From Telopea speciosissima (lineage: Eukaryota > Streptophyta > Magnoliopsida > Proteales > Proteaceae): a DNA stretch of 64,000 bases. The stretch lies in the NCBI RefSeq assembly GCF_018873765.1, contig NC_057925.1, positions 5,157,568 through 5,221,567 of the forward strand, in the 5' to 3' direction. A model generated the notes under the pieces. That model did no database searches, was not told where the DNA came from, and worked only from the letters and a program-made list of their open reading frames with translations. Below, piece by piece: positions 25,401 to 34,881 of the stretch. Position 1 is the first letter of the stretch, and each line of letters begins with the position of its first letter. The position numbers were made by a program, and so were the translations under genes.

Positions 25401-26221
25401 CATCCAGAAGTCCAAAAGCAATAAAATTTTCAGTCATATTGTCACGTACTGGTCCAGAGTGCAATAATTTTTAAGTTCAAGCGTTAAAGATTCTAGTTTT
25501 ACCAAAAAGAAAAAGTGTTAAAAGATTCTATCTTCCTAAAAGGCCGCACATTTTTTTTTAATTACTGCAAAGTCACTAGTTAAGCAGATCAAAACATGGC
25601 CGGCTGATTCAAAGCCTGCTTACATGTCCAAAACAGTTATAGGAGCATCCTTTAATTCCCTTAACTGTTTTCTTGAAGCAGTTCGTGATATCTCCATTGG
25701 GTGGGAAGACAAACTTCAAATCTGAGAAAGAAAACTCGAGCTAATTTACTGCTAGCATGTCAGACACGTGATCCAGCAGTCATCTACGTTTCCTGTGCGA
25801 TACATGGATGCATAGTAACTCAAACAATACTGATTACTGAAAAATCCGGTGAATCCCTGTGAATGGTGAAACCACAGCAACAACTTCAATTGGAAGAAAT
25901 ATCAACATGATAAACTAAAACCTCTCTAAACCAAAAAATTTAAACTTTCCATGACATACATCCCACAAAACACTCATTGCAACAAAGAAACAGTCCATAC
26001 AACTGAAGCTGGCCATATATAAGATAGATGCATAGAAAAGATCGATAGATACATAAAGAGAAAGAGAGAGAGATGCGAACACGTACCACCAGAATGTCGT
26101 CAGTGTAATCTCCCATGAATTCCTTCAGCTTATCCATCACTCTCTCACGCAGCCTAGCCGCTCCGTCGCCGCTCAAATTAACCCTAAATGTCCGATCGTC
26201 TACTCGATCGGGACCTTCCAT
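7469..26221 (-). CDS. RRM RNA-binding protein with N-terminal Nab2/ZC3H14-like PWI domain (707 aa, 9 coding exons)
   Basis: Coding exons, in transcription order, are 26221-26087, 16073-15973, 15892-15529, 10662-9796, 9597-9540, 9337-9276, 9181-9075, 8988-8901 and 7810-7469. All junctions are GT-AG and the joined frame is open for 2124 nt. Residues about 20-95 (KLKEFMGDYTDD, RNELNVFLGDDTDSFVSWLW) resemble the PWI-like fold of Nab2/ZC3H14, which in those proteins contacts nuclear RNP and export partners. The middle is acidic/basic and disordered, with an RSRSPRP stretch at the end of exon 3. Residues about 522-597 form one RRM, with RNP2-like TIFVSNV and RNP1-like GSAYVEFM. The tail is Arg/Pro-rich and ends PAPAPA. 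It resembles the uncharacterised plant RRM family that includes Arabidopsis AT3G12640 (from memory). A nuclear role in mRNA binding or 3'-end/export is inferred. The large introns 1 (10,013 bp) and 3 (4,866 bp) carry most of the local repeats. Confidence 0.9.
11603..11760 (-). mobile_element. Au-type SINE
   Basis: Read on the minus strand, this shows the tRNA-derived head with a B-box-like 'ggttcgaaac' and the conserved 3' part '...tggaagccttgtgcactggggcac' ending in a T run. Related direct repeats of about 40 bp flank it at about 11556-11597 and 11756-11797 ('cccatctgctcagtaaatat'-like), longer than a usual SINE target duplication. It lies in intron 3 of the RRM gene. Confidence 0.7.
13312..14667 (-). 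mobile_element. LTR-like element, TGATGCA...TACATTA family, copy A
   Basis: On the minus strand it starts TGATGCAGATTCATCACC and ends GGACTACATTA. It carries a TATA-like 'tatataagg' and 'gattaatgaaaagc', typical of U3/R of an LTR. It contains two nearby copies of 'ccgcaaggtgtc' (near 14086 and 14142). The rest matches 20714-22862 in the opposite orientation and 54242-55328. No clear 5-bp target duplication is visible. It lies in intron 3 of the RRM gene. Confidence 0.6.
16936..17379. mobile_element. Rearranged Au-type SINE pair forming an inverted repeat
   Basis: At 16938-16985 there is a minus-strand SINE 3' end (ggcgtacccagtgcacaagg). From about 16994 a plus-strand SINE begins with an A-box-like 'cggcacaatgctaaggttgc' and a B-box-like 'gggttcaagtc'. 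The B-box block of about 47 bp is tandemly duplicated (17036-17081 and 17083-17128). The SINE is interrupted at about 17161-17325 by unrelated 'atcggtatcgg'-type sequence and resumes to its 3' end at about 17379. The two 3' ends lie as inverted repeats. Confidence 0.65.
17400..18480 (+). mobile_element. LTR-retrotransposon 5' relic: LTR end, primer-binding site, leader
   Basis: The motif TTGGTAACAGAGCC at 18361-18374 is a near match to the initiator-Met tRNA primer-binding site of plant LTR elements. It directly follows a segment ending in GCATCA, a plausible LTR end. Pyrimidine-rich leader-like sequence precedes it, and an ATG-containing segment follows at about 18398. The LTR start is not resolved. 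No pol domains follow. Confidence 0.45.
18560..18860. repeat. Dispersed 'tttcgg(c)gaaatttcgg' repeat
   Basis: Short imperfect copies of 'atttcggaaat/tttcggcgaaatttcgg' recur at least eight times, some as small palindromes. This resembles a dispersed non-coding plant repeat. Open frames across it are not convincing. Confidence 0.5.
19268..20115 (-). mobile_element. RTE-clade LINE fragment (reverse transcriptase N-terminal part)
   Basis: The minus-strand translation around 19344-19610 includes KMPDEWRRSIVVPSYKNKGD, NNYRGIKLMSHTMKLWERVI and NQFGFMPRRSTTKAIHLLRR, diagnostic of plant RTE LINE reverse transcriptase. Frameshifts and stops lie on both sides. Both ends are truncated. It lies in intron 1 of the RRM gene in the same orientation as the gene. 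Confidence 0.8.
20714..22862 (+). mobile_element. LTR-like element, TGATGCA...TACATTA family, copy B, with insertion
   Basis: It starts TGATGCAGATACATCACC and ends GGACTACATTA. It has a TATA-like 'tttatataagg' near 22087 and a 'gattaatgaaaagc' segment as in copy A. It is split at 20963-21906 by a TIR element. No 5-bp target duplication is evident. Upstream 'gtagtgggagaca' is purine-rich and could be the end of an internal region before a 3' LTR. Confidence 0.6.
20963..21906. mobile_element. TIR element (944 bp) inserted in LTR-like copy B
   Basis: The ends AGTTGTCAAGGC and GCCTTGACAACT are perfect inverted repeats followed by diverged 'ggcgtccgcctagg'-type subterminal sequence. A roughly 30-bp unit ('atcaatattaagccacatcaagt') is repeated about four times at 21085-21230. 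No clear target duplication or transposase ORF is visible. Confidence 0.6.
23175..24675 (-). mobile_element. RTE-clade LINE, 3' half, degenerate
   Basis: Minus-strand frames at 24606-24118, 24037-23765 and 23735-23415 encode parts of one RTE polyprotein. They show FGFMPGRSTTEAIYLLRRLM, HMVFIDLGKAYDRVPRDLIV, the catalytic FADD box in CMLFADDIVLVDET, and the C-terminal WFGHVKRRSRDALVRRSD motif. The 3' end near 23175-23200 is the family's typical (TTG)n-like tail after 'gttgggataaggctgag'. The preceding 3'-end block 'tacatggatcc' is duplicated (about 23219-23247 and 23377-23405). The 5' end is truncated. It lies in intron 1 of the RRM gene. Confidence 0.85.
24676..26080. other. Remainder of RRM-gene intron 1, no feature seen
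   Basis: This is AT-rich intronic sequence. A (GA)n stretch at about 26057-26072 lies close to the intron-1 donor. I see no RNA gene or element ends. Confidence 0.4.
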
Positions 26222-26621
26222 CTCCTAATTTCTGCTATATGATAACTAAAGATACCGGAGCTCCACGGGTGAGTTAAAAAGATACCCTAGTTTGCCTCTT
26301 CGAAGGAGATTCGCAGACAACTGAGCTCCAGAGTCCAAACCTTGTGATTCTAAAACTTCCTAATCGATGTGATGATATGTGCGAACAAGTTACTTCGATG
26401 AATCCGCAACAAAACTGGATAAAAAAGATATAATGAAGAAATCCAAGAATATATAAAGAGAATTTTTCCGATCAACAGATTATTTCCGGCGACAAGTTCC
26501 TCTACAAAGCAGAGAACCCCAAGCGTCTTTTGCCGGGGGAAGTTCCTCCCAAAACCACCACCGAGCCCTGTGAGTGGTTACTATATCTATGCGTAAATCA
26601 TCATTTACTCTTTACCAAAAT
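26222..26621 (-). promoter_or_regulatory. Putative 5'UTR and promoter of the RRM gene
   Basis: Only about 400 bp separate the start codon (26221) from the Mutator-like element starting near 26631, so the core promoter must lie here or inside that element. On the minus strand 'tagatatagtaac' near 26580-26592 is a possible TATA-like site. This is inference from position only. Confidence 0.35.
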
Positions 26622-26630
26622 AAAAAATTT

Positions 26631-28085
26631 GGTTTTTTTACAAATGCCCCCTTAAAAATACTCATTTGTCCAAATGCCCCCTTACAACTTTTCTAATTAT
26701 AAATTTTCATTTACTTTCAAAACATTGTAGTATTTTGGTCCAATCCGTTAGAATGGAAGGTTTTGTGCAGACGGCTGGACTTTTTTTTTACCATTATTCC
26801 CTTGATATGGTAGAATGACCGAATTACCCTCATTAACATTCAACCCTGCAATTCATCTTCTAAACCCAATCGATCTACCCTGCAGACCATCTCCTTCTTC
26901 ATCATCATCAGCCTCAACTGAACCTCACGGAATCTGCAATTCCTCCCTCAACAATTTCTGCAACTTATCTATTTCTCATACTTTCCCTTTCGATTGCCAA
27001 AATATAAAGAACAGAAAGAGGAGATCGGATACCGTGAGGAGAAATAGAGCAAACCCATCTCTCCATTCTTCAAAAGTTCATCTGGATGTATCAATTCATT
27101 TCCCAATAAAGCACCCATCATGTCAATCATTGAAATGGCTTCAACCACCAAGCTTTCTTATATGAGGTTGAGAAACGAAGATGGGCGAGTTGATGATGAA
27201 CATGAAAATCAGGAGGAAGAAAAAGTACAGGCGGAGAGATTGAATTGGAGGCTAAGGAGATGGTCCAGGATCAGAAAGGTGAGTGGTAAGAAGAGGAGGA
27301 AGAGATAGCTAGGGTTTGAAAGATGAGTTGCAGGGATTTAATGGAGAGATGGGTTCGGCTGGGTTGGGATTTTAGAAAACAAAAATATAGAATGAATTTG
27401 TGCAATACCCGAATTAATTCGTTCCATTACAAAGATTTTCATAATAAAATTCACCCCATCCCAAAAAAAAATTTGTAATGCTGATTGAATTACATCCATT
27501 TTTCTTCATTTTCCTTCAAAATTATTCCCAAATTCGAATTTGCTAAGTTATGGATGTGTGTTTCTGCCTAATCAGAAAATCTGGGAAAAACCTTCAGACC
27601 CAGTTTAGGAAGATTTCAAAACAGAAAAACTAATGGAAGGTGAAGAGTGGTAGAAGAAAGGAAAGAGCTGTATTCATGTTTTGAATCCCTTTTCAGTGGC
27701 CGGAAGAGGCAGCGGCGATTCGAAATTGAGATCTGCAGGAGGAGATGATGAGCAGTATAGTTGCAGAACAATTGCTGAGCTTAGTAATGGAAGTTAACTT
27801 TAAGAACAATTGTTGAGTTAAAATTGATTAGTTGTGTAATCGTTTAGGTTTAGGGTTTCAGTTTCAAATCAAAACATTTGGAGAAGATGAGGGTAATTTG
27901 GTAATTTTACTCTTTAATTTTGGTTGATTTTTTTCACAAGGGCATTTTGGTTATTAGATTCCCTAAAATTTGCCTCTAACGTTATACTACAATGTTTTGA
28001 ACATAAAAGAAAATTTATAATTAAAAAAATTATAAGGGGTATTTGGAAAAATAGACATTTTCAGGGGGACATTTATAAAAAACCC
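26631..28085. mobile_element. Mutator-like non-autonomous element (about 1.45 kb)
   Basis: TIRs of roughly 100 bp, about 80% alike by eye, lie at 26631-26740 and 27985-28085. They share 'acaaatgccccctt', 'ttataaattttc' and 'caaaacattgtagtat'. Flanking 9-mers aaaaaattt (26622-26630) and aaagaattt (28087-28095) match at 8 of 9. The interior has short gene-like frames (for instance 26815-27165 and 27120-27308) that I do not recognise. The right third matches 63655-63915, so the family has at least two members here. Confidence 0.7.
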
Positions 28086-28170
28086 AAAAGAATTTGTAAA
28101 ATTGTACCGTAACTTTTTCCTTCTCCATAATGCCCTTTCGTTATAATGCTCCAATTGTTTATTTATTTTA

Positions 28171-29628
28171 GGGAAGATTTCACGGACACCCCCTATAAGT
28201 ATATCGTATATTATCGACAACCAAACCTATCACAAAATATCATGCACACCCCTTACTTTATGCGTTTATTTTGACTTAATCCACTCCGTTAGGTCTGTAC
28301 AGTTAAGTCGTTGTAAACTCTTTTATAATGGTAAAATTACCCTTACCACAGGATGAACTTCTTAGTATACCCTTGAGGGTTAAGTCCCAAATACAAACCA
28401 TTCTCTCTTCAGCGTTTTCGTTGGGCTGAAGGCAGAAGAAGCAAGAACAGATAACTTCTCCACCTGCAATCAACGCCATTATTGACCTATTTCCATGTTC
28501 TGAAGGCGGAAGAAGGAAGAACATCCACACCGGTACGTTTTCCCCCATCAATTTGTCCCATTTGTTTCATCTGCATCCAAAAATTTTAATCTCTAGGGTT
28601 TTGAATAGGTATGAAATCCTAGACATAATCGACGAAGTCCATAAGACATTCAAGCTTCACTCTGTCCTATTCACTTCGTCCACAGATTCACTTGTCAACT
28701 GCAGAAAAAAGGCAAAATACAAAGAACAAACAGCTCAGACTTCTCCATTAATTCATTCTTATATCGTTAGTTACCAAATAATTCAAGCTTTCATGGTTAC
28801 AATCTGCAATACCCATTTGGGGTGTTCTGAGTTTCTTCAATTCCAAGTCTTCAGAGAGAGAGGGTGAGAGATGGGAAATCCAAATTCGCATTCACCTTCT
28901 CCTTCAATCCACCATTCTAGCCACCCACATCCCTTGGAATTACAAGTCTCTAATCCTAAACAAGCAACCACGAAGGTTGTGACTGTTTCATGTGCAGGTT
29001 GCCAGTTTAATGCTTCTGATACGTTCTATGTTTGCAATCCTTGTAATTACATCCTTCATATCGTATGTTCCAACATGGCTCAGTACATAAATCATCCAGT
29101 TGACCCAAATCACACACTCACTCTTCTTCCTGTTCTACATACCCAAATGGGATTTTTCAATTGTGATGCTTGTGGTAGATTAGGGAATGGCTTCTCTTAC
29201 CATTATCAAACCTGCAACATAGATATACATGCTTTCCATGCTCTTATGCCATTGTTCATTAATCACCAATCGCACCCAAGGGGTGTGGTTGCCCAAAATG
29301 GTTGACGATGAGTCGCCGCATGTAATGGTCGCCAGAGATGGAATTGCCGCAGGTAATGGTCGCTGGAGCTGGCGCAAGTGATGGTCGCCCCAAATGGACT
29401 TGCAACAGTTCTCCAATGGTAAGAAGATGCTCCAACGGTAAGAGTAGGGAAGAAGAGGGAAGAAGATGAGATGAGATTTTTTATTTAAATAACTAAGGGG
29501 GTTAAAATGGACATTTCAACTTTGGGTGCTAACTTTGCTTAACGTCAGGGGGAATGTTGATATTTTGTGATATGTTTGGGTGTTGGTAATTTACAATGTA
29601 TTTATAGGGGGTGTCCGTGAAATTTTTC
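28171..29628 (+). mobile_element. Pack-MULE-type element carrying a DC1-domain gene fragment
   Basis: Its TIRs share TTTCACGGACACCCCCTATAA and 'cacaaaatatca' at 28171-28240 and 29560-29628. Perfect 10-bp direct repeats ATTTATTTTA flank it at 28161-28170 and 29629-29638, the range typical of Mutator elements. There is no transposase. The interior holds the DC1-like frame at 28871-29305. The terminal regions match the element at 33861-47527. Confidence 0.85.
28871..29305 (+). pseudogene. Captured DC1 (Cys/His-rich C1-like) domain fragment
   Basis: The 144-codon frame contains HPHPLEL, CAGCQFNASDTFYVCNPCNY, ILHIVC and FFNCDACGRLGNGFSYHYQTC. This is the Cys/His spacing of plant DC1 domains, thought to bind zinc and sometimes lipid. 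The second module reads HAFHALMP where the family normally has H-x2-C-A, so one zinc ligand is missing. The frame runs into transposon sequence (GVVAQNG) and stops. It is far shorter than typical multi-module DC1 proteins. It lies wholly inside the Mutator-like element, so it is best read as a captured host exon rather than a working gene. Whether it is transcribed cannot be seen. Confidence 0.7.
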
Positions 29629-29639
29629 ATTTATTTTAT

Positions 29640-30970
29640 GGCCAAATGTTCTATGTACCAGGGCACAGGCTTCACCCAAACACATGGAGGGTGGGCGAAA
29701 TGACCGCCCCACCCCCTGAATGGCAAAAATACCCAACCCATGTGTATGGGCGCAGTCTGTCCTGTTCCACAAAGAACATCAACACTTATTTTATTTATCT
29801 AATTCTATTTATTTGGTTTCAAATGCAAGAAAAATAAATAAACTCATTATATCATGCAATCATCAAGAAAAATAAAACACAGAGAAAATTGGAAAAAAGA
29901 CCCATCCGGCTCATCTCTGAGCAACCCCGCCCAATAAGTGCCCAATGAGCATCCACAGGTGGGTTGGTTGGGCTTATGCCAGCCTCACACAAACCCCTTT
30001 TTATGTGATATGGACAAATGAATCATTTACTTTGACAATTGGATGGTCAAGGAGTTTCAGGGGATAAACCTCGTGTCAAATTTTAATCCTAATTAATTGT
30101 TCTTTCGCAATCTCAATCCCAAGATCCTAATGTCTTTGAAGGGTTGGGGATAATATCAAGAATATCCTTGCTGCAACACCAAACTTCCTTGATATGGATT
30201 CCTGCAGTGAAAGAGTGATTGAGTCCCTTGGCTATACTAGTCAACTCTAACTCCAAAAAATCGTTAGTGTTTAGGTTACCTACACCCATCAAAGTTAATG
30301 TCCTTTCCACAAAACGGTATACATCCAATTTAATCTGTTCAAGGATGAATTACTAGTCCCTACGCAAACCAGAATAGGATGGTGTAAAACAGATAATGAA
30401 TCAAACAAGATAAAGACTACTACACATGTTATGACCACCGGAAAGTTGGGAAATTGCCATAATATTCTTAGAACCAATTGTGATCAAGCAACAAACCATG
30501 ACCACCTTAAAGGTGCCAAAATAACAGGTTATGATAAAAATCGAGAAAAACCAGTTCAGGGTGATCTTGTTAAATTGTCTATGAGAGAGAAAAGAGATGC
30601 AAAGTTATTCCAGAGAGAGATATTCCGTTCTCAATCCCAAAGGGATTGCCACCCAAACATGCTTAGACCAATTATATGAAATGAAGAGATGCCAAATAGA
30701 TCAACACAATTCCCACATCATACACAATGGCGTTCGATTTGGGACCATTTAGAAATTTGTATACATGATTGTATAACTTGCTTCAAATCATTCCAAATAC
30801 GGTTGTTGAACTTTAGTTTACTTTGCAACCAAAATCTTGAATCCAAAAAGTAAAATAAAGATTACATATGGAATTTATAATTACCATATATGGTACGAAT
30901 TTTAAGAGGTTTACATAATCTCTATTACAAAAGCTCCATTTAAAATTTTAAAAAGAAAATGTCACTTGGG
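29640..30970. other. Intergenic DNA with a MITE-like segment at the left
   Basis: The segment at about 29650-29775 ('gggtgggcgaaatgaccgcc', 'gggcgcagtctgtcc') resembles the MITE at 51781-51926. The rest is AT-rich without recognisable features. Confidence 0.4.
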
Positions 30971-30973
30971 TTT

Positions 30974-31056
30974 TGCTGGCTATGGGGTTCGAACCCATGC
31001 GCACTTATGTGCAGAAGATCTTAAGTCTTCCCCCTTAACCTCTCGGGCAAACCAGC
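30974..31056 (-). tRNA. tRNA-Leu (anticodon UAA)
   Basis: On the minus strand the sequence begins GCTGGTTTGCCCGAG and ends GCCAGCA before CCA addition. The acceptor stem pairs over 7 bp, with one G-U. The anticodon stem GAAGA/TCTTC encloses CTTAAGA, giving anticodon TAA (31023-31021). The long variable arm TGCACATAAGTGCG and the T-loop GGGTTCGAACCCC are those of a class II nuclear tRNA-Leu without intron. Position 10 is C where plant homologues, as I recall them, have G. Confidence 0.95.
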
Positions 31057-31059
31057 TGG

Positions 31060-31548
31060 AGTGTCCTTGTTTCTTTTCCTTTTAATTGTACTCAAATGGA
31101 GACATAGTGAATAAATAAATGCATTTGTTAATGTAAAATGTCAGTAATTCACATATGCATTGACAACTATTTTTCTGGTCTTCAAAATAATATCATGTTG
31201 GGATTGAATGTAGAAACATACTCCAAGTAGATTAAACATGAGTAAAATGTTGTTGAAAATCTGGTTTTGATTTATTCGATTTGTCAAAGGAAATGAATTT
31301 CATTTGTCTGAATCAACAATGCTTGAAAAACAAAAAAAAAAAAAACCATAGATGATTCTTCCTACGTCTTCATGAAATAATGAATCGCTTCATGTTATTG
31401 TGGAAATTTGAAAGTTTTAGAACAGAAATATTTCTGATTTGGTGAATAAGGCGTAAGAGGTATAGGAAGAAAATTCATTTTAATTAAAATTCTTAACGAA
31501 AACATCCCCAATTTGTTATAATCCTTTGGGTGTATTTATTTATTGGGA
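31060..31548. other. AT-rich spacer, no feature seen
   Basis: I see no element ends or coding sequence. A T run suitable as a Pol III terminator for the tRNA is not obvious immediately downstream (left) of it beyond 'cccaagtgac' and AT-rich sequence. Confidence 0.35.
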
Positions 31549-31675
31549 AGTATTGTCTATCTCTCTCCTCCTCAAAACATGGGACGAAGATGTCTTTTTA
31601 TTTTGGGGAGGAGAGAGATAGACCCATGGGAGTGCTGGCATTGGCTACTCTCCAGGGATAAGAGTTATTTTTTCC
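31549..31675. mobile_element. Foldback MITE relative, partial
   Basis: The segment 'gtctatctctctcctcctcaaaac' (about 31553-31576) and 'gaggagagagatagacccatgggagtgctgg' are inverted halves that match the foldback MITE at 32118-32297. Confidence 0.55.
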
Positions 31676-31790
31676 TTTATTTATTTTAATGTTTCATAAT
31701 ATCCATTCCCCCTTTTATTATTTTCTTGATTGATTTTTAATTTTTGAATAATTCTGCTATTTGTTTATGACAATTATAATTTTTTTTTTC

Positions 31791-31995
31791 AATGCACATT
31801 TTTCTTTTCTTTTTTCCCATTTTCTTCTCTTTTCTTTTCTAATACTTTTGGAATGAGGAAAGCCATATAGCATTTTAACTAGAAAATGAAAAAATTCAAT
31901 GCACGTTTTTCTTTTATTTTTTCCCATTTTCTTCTCTTTTCTCTTCTAATACCTTTGGGAGGAGGAAAGCCATATAGCATTTTAACTAGAAAATG
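31791..31995. repeat. Tandem duplication, about 105 bp x 2
   Basis: Two adjacent copies start at 'caatgcacatttttcttttc' (about 31791) and 'caatgcacgtttttctttta' (about 31896). Each ends in 'ggaaagccatatagcattttaactagaaaatg', with a few differences between copies. Confidence 0.8.
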
Positions 31996-32117
31996 GTAAA
32001 AGTGACATTATGAAACTTAAATGGGGCAATATAGTTAAGCCGGGCAACACAGTGACTCTGGCGTGGCAATGGGGGCTATTGCCTACCGACTCATGAAAGC
32101 GTTATTTTAAAATTTAA

Positions 32118-32297
32118 GGAAGGGAAAAAGAATTTTGTCTGGGAGTGTGGCCTACGCCAGCACTCCCATGAGTGTATCTCTCTCCTTCCCACATGAAAAA
32201 GACACCTCTACCGTCTTGTTTTGAGGAGGAGAGAGATAGACACGTGGGAGTGTTGGTGTAGGCCACACTCCCGAACAGAAAACTACTTCCCTTTAAA
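32118..32297. mobile_element. Foldback (palindromic) MITE
   Basis: The left arm 'gggagtgtggcctacgccag' with 'cactcccatgagtgtatctctctcc' pairs with the right arm 'cacgtgggagtgttggtgtaggccacactccc' almost end to end. A relative lies at about 63040-63150. Confidence 0.75.
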
Positions 32298-32705
32298 TAA
32301 TTAGGAGAGGAGAGGTTTTTGTTGGTAAGAATAGGAGAGGAGAGTTCTGATTAAAAAAAATGAAAATTACTTGTACGCCCCATGTACTATAGCCCAATTG
32401 CTTGATTACCCCAACTTTTCAAACTATTACTTGAACACTCCCTGCATTTTTTATGATTTCTTACAAGTGGCCTCTGTCAGTTAGTCAGTCACCGTTTAGT
32501 TAGAAAATTCCTAAATGTCTAAACTAGCTACCTTTTAAGGGTAGTGGAATGACCCCTTTACCCTTCTTCTTCTTCTTCCAGTTGGGTTGGTGATTTTATG
32601 GCTTTTTAGGCTTGCATTCTCACATGAGGGTTAGGTTTTTTTATTCTCACTTCTTCATCTTCTCATGCAACTTGTCCCTGCCATCACCTGTCCTTGTCAA
32701 GCCAC

Positions 32706-32847
32706 GAACCTTTATCCGTTGCTGTAACTGGAGCACTGCTATGTGCATCGTGCGGTGCAGCAGCGGCTATGTGCCCACAGTGGGGCCCGCTGTGCACACA
32801 TGGCCGCTGCTGCGCCACACGATGCGCACAGCAGCGGATAAAAATTC
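32706..32847. mobile_element. Palindromic Mutator-type MITE (142 bp) nested in the 32362 element
   Basis: The arms GAACCTTTATCCGTTGCTG and (reverse strand) GAATTTTTATCCGCTGCTG, followed by 'gcatcgtg' and 'cagcagcgg', form a near-complete foldback. Perfect 9-bp target duplications TCAAGCCAC lie at 32697-32705 and 32848-32856. Confidence 0.85.
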
Positions 32848-33376
32848 TCAAGCCACACCTAAAAGTGAAAGTTCATTGAAACTCTGGTCCTCGCTTCCAA
32901 CCTATCCCTCCACACCTTGCTATGGGGTCGTCATGGGTCGAGTTCGTTTGAGCCACCAGGAGCTTCACTAGATTGAACGTAGGAGATGCCGAAAATGCAA
33001 AAGGCGGTGATGCTGCCATTTGGAAGCTAACCCATCTGTCGGAATCAATAGTAGAGGTGTCAGATTCGTCATTTTCGGATATAGTGGCAGGATGGAAATG
33101 GTGGCAGCGAGTTGGGAAGAAACCAGAGATCATAGACTTCTAGTTGCAGCCAAGATTTTTAGATCCAAAATAGAACACCAAAAAGGGGGAAAATCATCAA
33201 AAATTCCAATACCATTCATTTAAGCTCACAGAACGAGCTGCAAAATAGGGATTTTGTTTCAAAGTGACTTTCAAGAGCCAAAATGTACACGATTTCCTGA
33301 AAGCAATGAAGTTTGCTACCAGTTTCCAAGCACCAAAGCCAAGAATTCAAAGAAGAAAAGGAAGAAATATTACAAG

Positions 33377-33456
33377 GGGAAAAGGGGTAAGGCTGTGTAC
33401 ATTTGACCCTACCCAGACCCTGCTAAACGCGGGAGCCTTGTGCACTGGGTACGACA
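33377..33456 (+). mobile_element. Au-type SINE, 3' part
   Basis: The segment 'ggtaaggctgtgtaca...ccagaccctgctaaacgcgggagccttgtgcactgggtacgac' matches the conserved 3' half of the SINEs elsewhere in the window. The Pol III head is missing. Confidence 0.65.
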
Positions 33457-34881
33457 TTTTATTAAAAGGGGGAAAGGAGATTTGGGGCTTGGGGTGGGTT
33501 TGGCGGTGGTTGCTGGGAGTGTAGGGCATGGGTGTTGAGGATGGTAGAGGCAAGGGGCAGCGTGGAGAGGAGGATGGCGGCGGGGATGGGGTGAAGTTCA
33601 AGGGGTAGGGTGGGTGGATTGGTTGCAGCAGGAGGTGAAGTTGCAAGAAGAAGAAGTAGTAGTTAAATGGTAAGTTGGTAATTTTAACTTCACTATTTTC
33701 AATTGAATAGGTAAGAGTAAAATGGACTTTTCATTCAACCACTAACAGTGGACCAACACTGTCAGGTATCATGGGGCGTCTAGTAATTATTTGAAAAGTT
33801 GGGTGTATCAAGCAATGCGGCCATAGTATATGGGGTGTACAAGTAATTTTCAAAAAAAAAGGGGGAAATTTCATGGATACCCCCTCTAAGTTTATGGTAT
33901 ATCACAGACACCCCAAAAACTATCAAAATATCACAGACACCCTTTACTTTATGACTTTATTTCTACTTAGTCCACTCCGTTAGGTCTGTGCAGTTAAGTG
34001 ATTATTAACTCTTTTTAAATGGCGAAATTTACCCTTACCATAGGGTGAATTTCCCATAACACCCTTAACGGTAAAATCCCAAATACAAACACCATTCTTT
34101 CTTCATCGTCTTCGTTGGGTGGAAGACGGAAGAAGCAAGAACAGGGAAGGGGACTTCTGCAATCGATGCCATTTTTTGACCCATTTTCATGCCCTGAAGG
34201 CAGAAGAAGGAAGAACACCAAGACTGGTGATGGTGTTCTCGGTTGGATGAAAAATGAAAAGTGAAAAGAAATGGGTTTAGGTTTCGATGGAGGTATATGG
34301 GTTGAGATAAAAATGAAGTTATGATTTGGGATTAGGAGATGGGAAAGAGAGAGAAATGGGGAAGATGACGGTTGTGGGTGGAGTTAAAAAAATAAAGGAA
34401 AATAAAGAGAGGAAGATGGCTTTGGTGGAGGTTATGGTGCTAATGTCCGCCTTACCCCTGCCCAAACGCCTTGCCCGAGTGGGGGTAAGGCGGTCTTTGC
34501 ACACAGCACCGTGTCTGAGCAACACGGTCCTGCCGGGCAGCTTGGCAGTAGAGGATCTGGATTCGTCTCGATGGTGGTTTCAGTTGGAAAGGGGAAAAAT
34601 CAAAATGCAAAAAAAAATGGTAGAAGAAGGAAGAAGGAGAAGAGATCGCGGCAGTGGTAGATTTCTTCCCTGCTCAGGGGGCTTCGACGTTACATCACAA
34701 TGGGGGATTGGCTTAGGGTTTTTAGGGAAACAATCGCCAGCTTAATGAGGATATCGCAAATCACAGGGGGTGGTCGTCCCTAGAGAAGATGATCGGCTTA
34801 AGCCAAAGTTGTTTGATACACAGAAGGAATAGAGAGCAGGGGAAGGAGAACCCCGAGAGGAAATGCAGATCATAACCTGAA

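Larger units (their letters stand above)
32362..33851. mobile_element. Mutator-like element (about 1.49 kb) with two nested insertions
   Basis: TIRs of about 75 bp begin GAAAATTACTTGTACGCCCC and end GGGGTGTACAAGTAATTTTC, sharing 'attgcttgat' and 'cccaacttttcaaa'. A-rich 9-mers flank it (32353-32361 and 33852-33860, 8 of 9 alike). The interior contains a palindromic MITE (32706-32847) and an Au SINE 3' part (33377-33456). It directly abuts the next element at 33861. Confidence 0.7.

Noticed and set aside
27120..27308. A small charged ORF upstream of the RRM gene as an independent gene
   Set aside because: It lies within the Mutator-like element, has no recognisable domain, and could at most be a captured fragment.
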